DNA of 49,985 nt from Bacteroidaceae bacterium. Lineage in GTDB: Bacteria; Bacteroidota; Bacteroidia; Bacteroidales; Bacteroidaceae. Below the pieces are notes generated by a model. The model searched no databases. It saw only the letters and a program-made list of their open reading frames with translations, and was not told the origin of the DNA. How positions within the stretch are numbered: position 1 is the first letter of the stretch; each line of letters opens with the position of its first letter. A program made the position numbers and the translations under genes. Positions 1 to 8,060 of this stretch are shown here, one piece after another. The DNA is taken from contig JAFUPU010000051.1 of the NCBI GenBank assembly GCA_017472635.1, positions 1 through 49,985 on the forward strand. The letters run 5' to 3'.

Positions 1-53
1 ACTCCCATTTTTTATTACATGTCTTCCAGTCCCCAAAGACCTTTTATTCAACA

Positions 54-244
54 GAGAAGCGTGGAACTGCAATGCCACGTTCGTTCTTGGAGGTCGTAGG
101 AAAACCCGTATAAGTCGAGGGATGGTAATAGCAGCCCACGCCATATGCGTGAGAACCACTATGCTTCTCTTGTACTACATTGAAAATTTCCTACGTTTTC
201 GATTTACAAGACAGCATAACGCTTCTTTTTTCTTTCCAACAATG
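54..244 (-). promoter_or_regulatory. structured leader element, copy A
   Basis: Read on the minus strand, this stretch matches the leader at 35253-35436 in block order: ATTGTTGG (244-237), AGCGTT (223-218), TCGAAA then CGTAGGAAA (195-187), a 7-bp hairpin CTCACGC/GCGTGGG (153-135), TTTCCTACGACC (103-92) and AGTTCCACGCTTCTC (68-54). CGTAGGAAA and TTTCCTACG can pair as a 9-bp closing stem around about 83 nt. Inside it ATAGTGG can pair with CTGCTAT (two wobbles), extending the hairpin. The copies differ in sequence yet keep the pairing, which suggests a structured RNA leader. The gene it would serve lies off the left edge; an ATG at 8-6 on the minus strand is one possible start. Rest of 1-480: nothing else seen except the -7 box at 275-282. 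Confidence 0.55.
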
Positions 245-274
245 TCTTTTGGACCGAGTTTCCTCAATCCGCTG

Positions 275-282
275 CAAATATA
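275..282 (-). promoter_or_regulatory. -7 box for leader copy A
   Basis: Minus-strand TATATTTG fits the Bacteroidetes -7 consensus TAnnTTTG. No clear TTTG lies 19-21 bases upstream, so the -33 element is weak or absent. It sits about 31 nt before the first conserved block of leader copy A; in copy B the equivalent gap is 37 nt, which supports the call. Confidence 0.4.
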
Positions 283-480
283 TCAATAATATGAATAAGT
301 CGGATAAGAAAACTGGAAAATGTTGCGAATCGCGATGAAAAAGTCCGTCCGACAATACTTGTTTGTCTGTCCGTCTATGGCTATTTCTCCGTACAACTCC
401 TTCGATAAATGGGGCATCCCCTCTCCAAAGAGTGGACGTAACCTCCAATCTGTTTCTCCGAAACATTCCTGTTTGTCCGA

Positions 481-612
481 TTAGAATTCATCTCCGGTGA
501 TAAGTGTGCGGGCATCCAAGCCCGTCATGGCTCCGTGCAGACCGATGTCGAGCGTGTAGAGCTTGAATGCATCGGCATCCTCAAAGCCTCCGTAGCTTGT
601 TTCTTTTAGTAC
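481..612 (-). pseudogene. C-terminal remnant of a DUF4143-type AAA ATPase
   Basis: On the minus strand a short open stretch of 43 codons, closed by TAA at 483-481 and bounded upstream by an in-frame TGA (615-613), encodes a peptide containing DADAFKLYTLDIGLHGAM. This resembles the FKLY-LD-GLL segment of DUF4143, the C-terminal domain of a family of ATP-binding proteins with an AAA_14 ATPase domain. There is no start codon, no ATPase domain and no further homology upstream, so it is read as a decayed fragment. The neighbouring intact ATPase at 767-1963 belongs to the same broad superfamily. The family call rests on motif recall, not on a search. Confidence 0.55.
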
Positions 613-707
613 TCACGGAGGAAGTTTGAAGTTTAATCGAAAACGCTTAGTACAATAAACGATTTACAAGTAAAATCGCTTAGTAGAGTAACCTTTTTCG
701 GGATAAA

Positions 708-739
708 TTTGGTTATTTCACTAAGTCTTTTTATTTTTG
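708..739 (+). promoter_or_regulatory. promoter of the AAA ATPase gene
   Basis: TTTG at 708-711, a 20-base spacer and TATTTTTG at 732-739 give a full Bacteroidetes-type promoter. The start codon at 767 follows 27 bases later, so the leader is short. Confidence 0.7.
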
Positions 740-766
740 CGCACAAATGAAATAAGGGAATAAGTT

Positions 767-1963
767 ATGGAAACTCTTTACAACAAACACAGGTTGTTGA
801 TGTCAAATACAAGTCTTGATATTGTCCGGGAGACGATGGATACTATCTCGTGGGACAGGCAGCTTGTAGGTATCCGTGGCTCACGCGGAGTGGGAAAGAC
901 GACCCTTATGCGGCAATACATCAAGCAAAAATATGGTACACGTGCAGGCGAAGCACTCTATTGCGTTATGGACAGTATCTATTTTACCAATCACACCTTG
1001 CTTGACCTTGCAGAGCGCTTTCATCAGATGGGAGGCAAACACCTCTTTCTTGACGAAGTCCATAAATATCCTACGTGGAGCAGGGAACTGAAAGAAATCA
1101 TTGACCTATGGCCCGACATGAAAGTGACCTTTACGGGCTCTTCGCTTCTACAGATTCTTAATGCAGATGCAGACCTATCGCGCCGCGTGCTCAGCTATAA
1201 CATGGCAGGACTCTCTTTCCGCGAATATCTGCATTTCTACAAAGGGATAAAGTTCCCTTCATATTCATTGCAGGAAATTCTGACGGATGCGGATGCCATT
1301 TGTGATGACGTATGTAAGGTATGCTCTCCTTTGGCCTTGTTCAATGAATACCTCCGTGTGGGCTATTACCCCTTCTACGACGGCAATGATGTGGAGTATT
1401 ACAGCAGGATTGAAAATGTGATAAACTTTATCATTGACCAGGAAATGACGCTGTTCTGTGGCGTGGAACCTGCCTATACACGTAAACTGAAGGCTATGTT
1501 GCTCTACCTTTCGGACAATTTGCCCTATGAAGTGAACATTGCTAAACTCTCCTCGTATTTGGAGATAAACAAGACGACGGTGCTTAGTTATCTTTCCTTC
1601 ATGTACAGGGCTGAGCTGGTCAACCTGCTTTACACAGACAACAAGTCTGTCACTAAGATGCAGAAGCCTGATAAAATCTATATCCATAACCCCAATATGC
1701 TCTGTACACTCTGTACACAAATGAACATTGGGACGTTGCGTGAATGTTTCGTTGTAAACCAGCTCTCCCACAATCACACGGTTGAATACAGCAAGGCTAA
1801 TGGTGACTTCAAGGTTGACGGAAAGATAACGTTTGAAGTCGGCGGAAAGGAGAAGACCTTTGAGCAGATAGCCGACATACCCGATTCGTACATCCTGGCC
1901 GACTCTATGGAATATCCCATCGGCAAGAAACTCCCCTTATGGTTAGTTGGATTCCTGTATTAG
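767..1963 (+). CDS. AAA family ATPase (AAA_14/DUF4143-like)
   Basis: A 398-residue protein. The P-loop GSRGVGKT is at about residues 38-45, and a Walker B motif LFLDEVH at 93-99 is followed by a sensor-like FTGSS segment. The C-terminal half resembles the winged-helix plus nuclease-like region of DUF4143 proteins (YILADSMEYPIGKKLPLWLVGFLY lies at the end). Family members are common, poorly characterised ATPases in gut Bacteroidetes; their cellular role is not established and none is claimed here. The length is normal and the reading frame intact. It is transcribed alone from its own promoter (708-739) and faces the convergent uvrC. Base composition is more AT-rich than the enzymes further right, and a fragment of a relative lies just upstream (481-612), so the locus may be one of turnover of such genes. 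Confidence 0.85.
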   Translation: METLYNKHRLLMSNTSLDIVRETMDTISWDRQLVGIRGSRGVGKTTLMRQYIKQKYGTRAGEALYCVMDSIYFTNHTLLDLAERFHQMGGKHLFLDEVHKYPTWSRELKEIIDLWPDMKVTFTGSSLLQILNADADLSRRVLSYNMAGLSFREYLHFYKGIKFPSYSLQEILTDADAICDDVCKVCSPLALFNEYLRVGYYPFYDGNDVEYYSRIENVINFIIDQEMTLFCGVEPAYTRKLKAMLLYLSDNLPYEVNIAKLSSYLEINKTTVLSYLSFMYRAELVNLLYTDNKSVTKMQKPDKIYIHNPNMLCTLCTQMNIGTLRECFVVNQLSHNHTVEYSKANGDFKVDGKITFEVGGKEKTFEQIADIPDSYILADSMEYPIGKKLPLWLVGFLY

Positions 1964-2179
1964 ATTATAACATTCATCACGCTTTTTCTGCTCTTTGGTC
2001 GGTTCATTGGGGCTTTTGCTCGCGAATTTTCTATTTCATTTGAAAATGCAAACAAAGAGAAGTAGGGTTATAGGGTTGATAGTTAGTAGAATAAGTGCCA
2101 AATTGACGCAAAATCCTTGCGATATTTCTGTCTTTCCGGGGGAGGGGGACGGAAATTCGCGATTCTCATGAGGGCTAAA

Positions 2180-2213
2180 GATTGGTATTCTTCATCGGAT
2201 AAGAATACTAATC
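2180..2213. terminator. hairpin between convergent ATPase and uvrC
   Basis: GATTGGTATTCTT (2180-2192) and AAGAATACTAATC (2201-2213) form a 13-bp stem with one wobble and an 8-base loop, 17 bases past the uvrC stop. The U-tract is poor on both strands, so termination is inferred from position and stem strength. The remaining gap 1964-2230 shows no gene. Confidence 0.5.
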
Positions 2214-2230
2214 TTGCGGGCATAAGAATG

Positions 2231-4051
2231 CTATTCTTTCAGTCCTTCGATGAGAGCCTTGGCCTTGGCCTGTCCGATGACGGAGGCAAGTTCCTCTTCC
2301 GAGGCTTCGCGGATGCGCTTTACGCTCTTGAAGTGTTTCAGCAGGGCGGACTTTGTTTTTTCGCCGATGCCCTTGATGGTGTCGAGGGCGGAGGCTGTCT
2401 GTCGTTTGCTGCGCTTGTCGCGGTGGAAGGTGATGGCGAAACGGTGCACCTCGTCCTGTATCTGCTCCAGCAGGTGGAAGAGGGGAGTGTTCTGCTTCAG
2501 CCCGATGGTGAGTGGTGGAAAACCGAAGAGCAGTTCGCGGGTGCGGTGGCGGTCGTCTTTGGCCAGTCCGGCGATGGGGATGCTGAGGTGCAGTTCGTCC
2601 TCCACCACTTGGCGTACCACCTCCATTTGTCCCTTTCCACCGTCGGTGATGATGAGGTCGGGTAGGGGAGTGCCCTCTTCGATGGCACGGCTGTAGCGGC
2701 GACGCACCACCTCCTGCATCGAGGCGTAGTCGTCGGGTCCTTCGACCGTTTTGATGTTGTATTTCCGATAGTCCTGCTTGCTGGGCTTGGCCTTTTTGAA
2801 GACCACGCAAGCCGCCACAGCATCGGAGCCGGAGATGTTGGAGTTGTCGAAACATTCTATCTGATAGGGCATCTTTTCCATGCCCAAGGCGGTCTGTATC
2901 TCTTTCATCAGGCGCACGCTCTTCTGCTCGGGATTGAGCTTTTCGGCTTGCTTCATGCGGTCGGCACGATATTGCTTCACGTTGAGAATGGAGAGGTCGA
3001 GCAACTTCTTTTTCTCGCCCCGTTGGGGAATAGAAAATGTCACATCTGAAAGTTCCAAATCCAATTCAAAGGGAACAATAATCTCTCGAGAACGGCTCTT
3101 ATACCGTTCACGCATCTCTATAATGCCCAACTGCAGCAGTTCTTCTTGACTCTCCTCCAACCGTCTTTTATATTCAAAAGTAAAAGCCTGATTCACACAC
3201 CCGTTAGCGATATGCAAATAATTAATAAAGGCATCATTTTCATCTATTTCGATAGAAAAGACATCTATATTATGTAGGACACTGCTCACGACTTCACTTT
3301 TTGCACGGTAACTCTCCAACAACAGATAGCGTTCTTTGATAGCTTGTGCCTCTTCAAACCGCATCTCGGCAGCCAGATGTTGCATCTCTTCCAACATTTG
3401 TTTAGCCAATCCGTGCGTATTACCTTTCAATATCTCTTTGACTTCGCGGATATCCTGCATATATTCCTCATGCGTTTGGCGCGCAACACAAGGAGCTTTG
3501 CAATTGTTGATGTGATATTCCAAACACACATTAAACTTTCCGCTCCGTATATTCTCGGGAGTTAACGCCAAACGACACCTACGCAACGGATAGAGTTTCT
3601 TGATGAGGTCCAACAGACTATACATGGTGGGTACATGACTGTAAGGACCATAGTATGCAGAACCATCTCTCACGATACGACGGGTAGAAAATACACGTGG
3701 AAAATATTCGTTGCTGACACAAATAGAAGGATAGGTCTTATCGTCTTTCAGCAACACGTTATATCGTGGTTTGTATTTCTTGATGAGGTTGTTTTCGAGC
3801 AAAAGAGCATCCTCCTCGGTGTTGACCACTACGTAGCGTATGTCTGCAATCTTATTCACCAAGACTCGTGTCTTTCCTGCTGTATGTTCTTTGCTGAAAT
3901 AGGAGTAAACACGGCGCTTTAAGTTTTTAGCTTTCCCCACATAAATAATCGTCCCTTCTCTATCTAAATACTGATAGCAGCCAGGCGATTCAGGCAGATT
4001 CATAACTATTCCGCGCAAATATTCGTTTGTATGTAAAGAAGGCTCAACCAT
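2231..4051 (-). CDS. uvrC: excinuclease ABC subunit C
   Basis: UvrC makes the two incisions flanking a lesion during nucleotide excision repair, after loading by UvrA/UvrB. The 606-residue protein has the usual length. Its GIY-YIG nuclease domain occupies the N-terminus (GCYQYL near 24-29, IIYVGKAKNLKRR near 35-47). A UvrB-binding UVR segment rich in EEMQHLAAEMRFEEAQAIKE follows near one third of the length, then the RNase H-like endonuclease region (ECFDNSNISGSDAV, VEGPDDYASM). Two helix-hairpin-helix repeats close the protein (TIKGIGEKTKSALLKHF). The start at 4051 keeps the usual short lead into the GIY-YIG domain; an internal Met at residue 17 is less likely. It lies downstream of mnmG on the same strand, 88 bases away with parS in between, and may be co-transcribed with it. 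Confidence 0.97.
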   Translation of the reverse strand: MVEPSLHTNEYLRGIVMNLPESPGCYQYLDREGTIIYVGKAKNLKRRVYSYFSKEHTAGKTRVLVNKIADIRYVVVNTEEDALLLENNLIKKYKPRYNVLLKDDKTYPSICVSNEYFPRVFSTRRIVRDGSAYYGPYSHVPTMYSLLDLIKKLYPLRRCRLALTPENIRSGKFNVCLEYHINNCKAPCVARQTHEEYMQDIREVKEILKGNTHGLAKQMLEEMQHLAAEMRFEEAQAIKERYLLLESYRAKSEVVSSVLHNIDVFSIEIDENDAFINYLHIANGCVNQAFTFEYKRRLEESQEELLQLGIIEMRERYKSRSREIIVPFELDLELSDVTFSIPQRGEKKKLLDLSILNVKQYRADRMKQAEKLNPEQKSVRLMKEIQTALGMEKMPYQIECFDNSNISGSDAVAACVVFKKAKPSKQDYRKYNIKTVEGPDDYASMQEVVRRRYSRAIEEGTPLPDLIITDGGKGQMEVVRQVVEDELHLSIPIAGLAKDDRHRTRELLFGFPPLTIGLKQNTPLFHLLEQIQDEVHRFAITFHRDKRSKRQTASALDTIKGIGEKTKSALLKHFKSVKRIREASEEELASVIGQAKAKALIEGLKE

Positions 4052-4114
4052 TGGCGGTATACTTTCGATATATATACTTAAAACCAGCTATTTACACAGT
4101 TTTTCTCATCTTTT

Positions 4115-4130
4115 TGTTTCACGTGGAACA
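4115..4130. other. parS-like ParB binding site
   Basis: TGTTTCACGTGGAACA is a 16-bp near-palindrome. Its reverse complement TGTTCCACGTGAAACA matches the broadly conserved chromosomal parS consensus TGTTNCACGTGAAACA at every fixed position. It lies 9 bases beyond the mnmG stop codon. Chromosomal parS sites load ParB for origin segregation and cluster near oriC in most bacteria; mnmG (gidA) is a frequent origin neighbour. This suggests, but does not prove, that the window is origin-proximal. Confidence 0.85.
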
Positions 4131-4139
4131 TTTAATCGT

Positions 4140-6014
4140 TCATCGTCCCATCAAAACCAATAGCACATTGATATCACTGGGCGATATACCCGGAATCCGA
4201 CTGGCTTGAGCCAACGTTTCAGGGTCTATCTTCTCCAATTTCTGCCGGGCTTCGGTTGACAGAGACTGAAGGCTGCTATAGTCAAACTTTCCTTTGATGC
4301 GAATATTCTCGAGCCGTTGCATTTTGTCAGCTATCAATTGTTCGCGCTCAATATATCCTCTATATTTGATTTTAATTTCTGCCGCTTCAATAATCTCTTC
4401 TCTACGACTCGGCAGCTTATCCAACAATTGTTTGAAAGCCGCAATATGCGGTGCAATATTATGGATATTAACTTCAGGACGATCTATCAAGTCTATCAGC
4501 TTGCACCCTCCACGCAAAGGAGTAGTCCCTATTTGTTGCAAAGCATCGTTGATATAGGCTGCTTTTATTGAGAACTTTTGGCAGAAATCGATAATCATGT
4601 CTATATGTTCGCGTTTCTCTTGCAGAATGTCATACCGATTGCGTTTGGCAAGCCCCAACCGATACGAGCGTTCAGTCAAACGCATATCAGCGTCATCCTG
4701 ACGTAACAGAATGCGATATTCTGCACGCGAAGTAAACATACGGTAAGGTTCGTCTACACCTTTTGTCACTAAATCATCAATAAGCACACCTATATACGCC
4801 TCATTCCGTCCTAAGACAAAAGGTGTACCTCCATGACAATTAATGTGCGCATTGACACCGGCTATCAGCCCTTGTCCACCCGCCTCCTCATACCCGGTCG
4901 TACCGTTTACCTGCCCGGCAAAGAAAAGGTTTTTAACCACCTTCGACTCCAACGTATGTTTCAGCTGGGTCGGGTCGAAATAATCATATTCAATCGCGTA
5001 GCCCGGTCGGTAAATCACCAAATCGCGAAATGCCGGAATTTTCTTTAGCGCCTCAATCTGAATCTGCATAGGCAATGACGACGAAAAGCCATTCAAGTAA
5101 AGCTCCTGCGTGGTTTCACCTTCCGGCTCCAAGAAGAGTTGGTGCTGACCCTTATCAGGAAATGTAACGATTTTCGTTTCGATGCTCGGACAATAACGCG
5201 GTCCGATACTTTTGATTTGCCCATTGTAAAGCGGCGATTCAGCCAAACCGCCCTCTAAAATCCTATGAACATCGGGATTAGTGAAACAAGTCCAACAATT
5301 AAGTTGCTTTAACGGACGACTGTCGCTGATGAATGAGAAGCGATGAAAATCCGATTCGCCCTCTTGCTTGTCCATCTCTTCATAATGCACACTTCTTCCG
5401 TCTATACGCACAGGAGTACCTGTTTTCATACGCCCGGTCTTTATGCCATGCCGCATGATAGATTCGGTAAGCAGGTATGAGGCAGGCTCGGCCATACGTC
5501 CGCCAGGTATTTGTACGGCTCCTATATGCAACAAGCCATTAAGGAATGTACCGGCAGTAACAATGACACAGCGGGCACAGAATGTAACCTCCAACATCGT
5601 CTTTACGCCCGTAACTTCCCCATTTTCAACGAGTAACTCCTTTACAGTGTCTTGCCAGATATGCAGATTCTCAGTATTCTCCAATACCTCGCGCCAAGCC
5701 CAAATAAACTTTCCTCTATCACACTGGGCGCGCGGACTCCACATGGCAGGACCCTTCGAACGGTTAAGCATGCGGAATTGTATAGCCGTTTGATCGGTCA
5801 CCAGCCCCATGAATCCACCCAACGCGTCAATCTCCCTCACTATTTGCCCTTTAGCAATGCCTCCCACGGCCGGGTTGCAGCTCATCTGCCCGATTTTGTT
5901 CATGTCCATAGTGATAAGACACGTTTTTGAGCCCATGTTAGCTGCAGCCGCGGCAGCCTCACACCCGGCATGACCGGCACCTATAACAACGACGTCGTAC
6001 TTAAATTCCATCAT
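4140..6014 (-). CDS. mnmG: tRNA uridine-5-carboxymethylaminomethyl modification enzyme, FAD subunit
   Basis: MnmG (GidA) works with the GTPase MnmE to put the carboxymethylaminomethyl group on U34 of certain tRNAs, using FAD and a folate one-carbon donor. The 624-residue protein has the family length. The N-terminal dinucleotide fold is clear (IGAGHAGCE, residues 11-19), followed by the family signatures SCNPAVGGIAKG and LNRSKGPAMWSPRAQCDR. The mid-region segment GYEEAGGQGLIAGVNA and the C-terminal helical MnmE/tRNA-binding region (KIKYRGYIEREQ, LSTEARQKLEKIDPETLAQASRIPGISPSDI) are complete. Two adjacent Met codons (6014 and 6011) could start it. It is transcribed leftwards from a -7 box at 6054-6061; parS lies just beyond its stop. 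Confidence 0.98.
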   Translation of the reverse strand: MMEFKYDVVVIGAGHAGCEAAAAAANMGSKTCLITMDMNKIGQMSCNPAVGGIAKGQIVREIDALGGFMGLVTDQTAIQFRMLNRSKGPAMWSPRAQCDRGKFIWAWREVLENTENLHIWQDTVKELLVENGEVTGVKTMLEVTFCARCVIVTAGTFLNGLLHIGAVQIPGGRMAEPASYLLTESIMRHGIKTGRMKTGTPVRIDGRSVHYEEMDKQEGESDFHRFSFISDSRPLKQLNCWTCFTNPDVHRILEGGLAESPLYNGQIKSIGPRYCPSIETKIVTFPDKGQHQLFLEPEGETTQELYLNGFSSSLPMQIQIEALKKIPAFRDLVIYRPGYAIEYDYFDPTQLKHTLESKVVKNLFFAGQVNGTTGYEEAGGQGLIAGVNAHINCHGGTPFVLGRNEAYIGVLIDDLVTKGVDEPYRMFTSRAEYRILLRQDDADMRLTERSYRLGLAKRNRYDILQEKREHIDMIIDFCQKFSIKAAYINDALQQIGTTPLRGGCKLIDLIDRPEVNIHNIAPHIAAFKQLLDKLPSRREEIIEAAEIKIKYRGYIEREQLIADKMQRLENIRIKGKFDYSSLQSLSTEARQKLEKIDPETLAQASRIPGISPSDINVLLVLMGR

Positions 6015-6053
6015 ATTTTGATATCAACAATTTTGTTCGATCGAAAATTGGGG

Positions 6054-6061
6054 CAAAGTTA
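6054..6061 (-). promoter_or_regulatory. -7 box for mnmG
   Basis: Minus-strand TAACTTTG fits TAnnTTTG about 40 bases ahead of the mnmG start. No good TTTG is seen at the -33 distance. The gap 6015-6361 otherwise holds only this box and the terminator at 6299-6356. Confidence 0.5.
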
Positions 6062-6298
6062 GACATAAAAGTTGAATCAGACAATTACTCTTGCTTTTTT
6101 TCAGACTTTCCTGCCATTTTGCCTAAAAGAGGAGGCTTTATATCTATTTGCCCACCAATACCTGCTACTTTACAAACCGCCAAACAGATGCATTCCAAGC
6201 ATCATTTTGACAGAATCACACCCTATTTTCACATCACGCTCTTTACAAATGGCAAAAACTCAGCCATATTGCTTTCTTTTTGTACTTTACAGCAAAAC

Positions 6299-6356
6299 GC
6301 GAGATTCGAAAAAAAAGAATCAAGCCGCATATAGCTCTTGATTTTTCGATTCTCGC
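6299..6356 (-). terminator. terminator of the DUF5106/thioredoxin-like gene
   Basis: GCGAGATTCG...GAATCAAG (6299-6324) pairs with CTTGATTTTTCGATTCTCGC (6337-6356), with a run of A/T inside the stem. It begins 5 bases beyond the stop codon of the minus-strand gene at 6362. The long stem and position support a transcription terminator. Confidence 0.65.
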
Positions 6357-6361
6357 CGGCT

Positions 6362-7333
6362 TTACAGATGCTTTACCACTTTTTTTACCTCGGTGTATTC
6401 AGCGTCTTTCAATATTACCCGCTTTTCTTTGTCGAGCAGATAAATCACCGGCATAGCTTTCAAGTCATAGAGCGAATGGTCTTTTATTTTGCTCCGATCG
6501 TTCCCGACTTTCCACTGTTTGGGCATCTCTGTCAGTCGGCTTCGCCACACGGCCTCTTCTCCTTCAGTATATATAGCGAGCATCGAAACTCGCCCATTTC
6601 CCAGTTCTGCATTCAGCCAAGGGTCAGTTTTCATCGTTTCCAATGTTTCATGACATTGTTCACATTCGGGGTCGTAGAATAACAAAATCAAATATTCTCC
6701 AGCAACATCGGTTGCCGACAACCGATACGCAACATTGTCGGGGGTATAATAAGTAAAGTCTGTAGCCAACTCTCCCGGCCGGTTCCGCTCAATCAGCTTC
6801 AACAGATAGTTCATGCGATGTCGGTTGGCTGTGTCCAGCTCTTTCCTCTGAGTCATCTCACGCAGGAACAAGACATACCTTTGTTCGTCATACATAGGCG
6901 AACGTGTATCAAACAGATAGCTTTCAGCCATAGCTATGAAAGTCTGGCTTGCCTGCTGAGACGCAATGATACCATTACAAAAGTTCCTCATAGCAGCAGT
7001 TGCCAGTCCACTTGGCGTATTCGGGTCGGCAAGCAAGGCAATGAAGTTTACGAATCCTTGCTCTGCCACATCCCTGTTGTTCACCAAGGCGCGGTTGTTG
7101 AAATCAAACTCGTCCCAATAATGTTTGAGCAAGTAATCGCGGCGGCTTTCTGCATCCCGCAGTGTGGCGGGAAGGGCAGGGAAAGGAAATTGAGCCTCAT
7201 CCATCGACGGCTGTTTCTGCTCTGTTCCTACAGGCACACTTATGTCCGTACCGTATGGCAGATTCTGTGCCAAAGAGAGAATACCGCTTCCTACAGCTGC
7301 CACCACCAATGCATTTAAAAGTCTTTTTTTCAT
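6362..7333 (-). CDS. DUF5106/thioredoxin-like periplasmic protein
   Basis: A 323-residue protein with an N-terminal signal peptide (MKKRLLNALVVAAVGSGILS, cleavage probably near Ala22). The N-terminal two thirds match the style of DUF5106, a Bacteroidetes domain usually joined to a thioredoxin fold. The C-terminal third is thioredoxin-like: strand LILLFYDPECEQC with a CEQC pair (C224, C227) and the expected cis-proline at AMPVIYLLD (P295). It is therefore probably a periplasmic thiol-disulfide protein, though the redox partner is unknown and the CxxC dipeptide EQ is not that of classic thioredoxins. It stands alone between mnmG and an empty region, with its own -7 box and terminator. Confidence 0.8.
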   Translation of the reverse strand: MKKRLLNALVVAAVGSGILSLAQNLPYGTDISVPVGTEQKQPSMDEAQFPFPALPATLRDAESRRDYLLKHYWDEFDFNNRALVNNRDVAEQGFVNFIALLADPNTPSGLATAAMRNFCNGIIASQQASQTFIAMAESYLFDTRSPMYDEQRYVLFLREMTQRKELDTANRHRMNYLLKLIERNRPGELATDFTYYTPDNVAYRLSATDVAGEYLILLFYDPECEQCHETLETMKTDPWLNAELGNGRVSMLAIYTEGEEAVWRSRLTEMPKQWKVGNDRSKIKDHSLYDLKAMPVIYLLDKEKRVILKDAEYTEVKKVVKHL

Positions 7334-7357
7334 TGCTGTCTTTTCGTAAATTCTCTA

Positions 7358-7365
7358 CAAAGTTA
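7358..7365 (-). promoter_or_regulatory. -7 box for the DUF5106 gene
   Basis: Minus-strand TAACTTTG fits TAnnTTTG, 24 bases ahead of the start codon. No clear -33 TTTG is seen. Confidence 0.5.
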
Positions 7366-7554
7366 CTCTATTTTTTTGTTTTTCTACCATCATCATCCAT
7401 TCTTTTCAAAAATCTTATCTACTTTTTCATCAATCCGGCGAAATATGAAACCAAAGCCCCCCAAAAAAATAAAGGACAACAAATGAAAAAAAAATCATTC
7501 GCCACCCAAGTTCGCAAAAGAAACGACCCTGACACAAAAAGAAGATTCACCCCA

Positions 7555-7796
7555 CAACAAACATTCACCCTCCACATCACCACAAATCTTCATCCAACCA
7601 TCCCATTTCACCCATAACAAACTATACAACAACCACTTAAAGGTGAAATCACAGATGAAATGAGTGAAAGATGGATGAAAGAGAGTCGTTCCACCCACAA
7701 AATACAGTTTCACAAAGACTTATGGGTGAAATGAAAGGAATGAAGATAGATCATGGAAAGAACAGACAGATGGTACTGACGGTGACGTTTCACCCA
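7555..7796. repeat. intergenic cluster of TTTCACCC/GGGTGAAA motifs
   Basis: Within the gene-free stretch 7334-8060 the motif TTTCACCC or TTCACCC and its reverse complement GGTGAAAT recur at irregular spacing on both strands (for example near 7551, 7566, 7602, 7641, 7722 and 7788). The sequence is poor in G on one half and in C on the other, and has no convincing gene. A similar cluster lies at 38420-38790. Confidence 0.5.
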
Positions 7797-7862
7797 CAAA
7801 ACGCATTCATTTTTTCTTTTTTAACCTTTAGCTTTCTATTCCTTAAATCACCATTCAAAGTG

Positions 7863-7943
7863 GCAGGACTTGGTCCGCCCGGTCGCAGGACTTGAAGCCA
7901 TGAGTCCCAGGATAAAACAGGGTGAGTCCTGGAGATTTTTTTG
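7863..7943. repeat. dispersed GCAGGACT repeat, copy R1
   Basis: GCAGGACTT at 7863-7871 and 7885-7893, GAGTCCCAGG near 7902, then GTGAGTCCTGGAGATTTTTT at 7922-7941. The same words, in other arrangements, occur at 24569-24650 and 38236-38336. No gene overlaps it. Confidence 0.6.
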
Positions 7944-7990
7944 TTTATCCTACCTTTTTTGCCCGTTTTGCAGGGTGTTAATGGAAAAGT

Positions 7991-8021
7991 TTTGTGAGTT
8001 TACAAAAAAAGTGTATCTTTG
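7991..8021 (+). promoter_or_regulatory. promoter of the aldolase-symporter operon
   Basis: TTTG (7991-7994), a 19-base spacer and TATCTTTG (8014-8021) form a consensus Bacteroidetes promoter. It overlaps an upstream possible start at 8019, which helps place the true start codon at 8061. Confidence 0.8.
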
Positions 8022-8060
8022 CAGCCATTCAAAGAAACAACTTTAATAAAGAAAAAGGAT

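Noticed and set aside
191..466. Minus-strand open frame of 91 codons
   Set aside because: It overlaps leader copy A and its -7 box, has no ribosome binding site and no recognisable protein features.
200..669. CGATTTACAAG occurring at 200-210 and 659-669
   Set aside because: An 11-base match without further flanking similarity; not enough to call insertion ends.
2021..2161. 9-bp inverted repeat CGCGAATTT/AAATTCGCG flanking the ATPase-uvrC gap
   Set aside because: Short and more than 120 bases apart; chance is a fair explanation and no element lies between.
2117..2855. Several open frames on both strands over the uvrC 3' end
   Set aside because: High GC at the end of uvrC creates open frames; the uvrC frame holds the helix-hairpin-helix domain.
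8019..8060. Upstream in-frame start for the aldolase
   Set aside because: It lies within the promoter -7 box (8014-8021), so it would not be transcribed; family alignment also starts at 8061.
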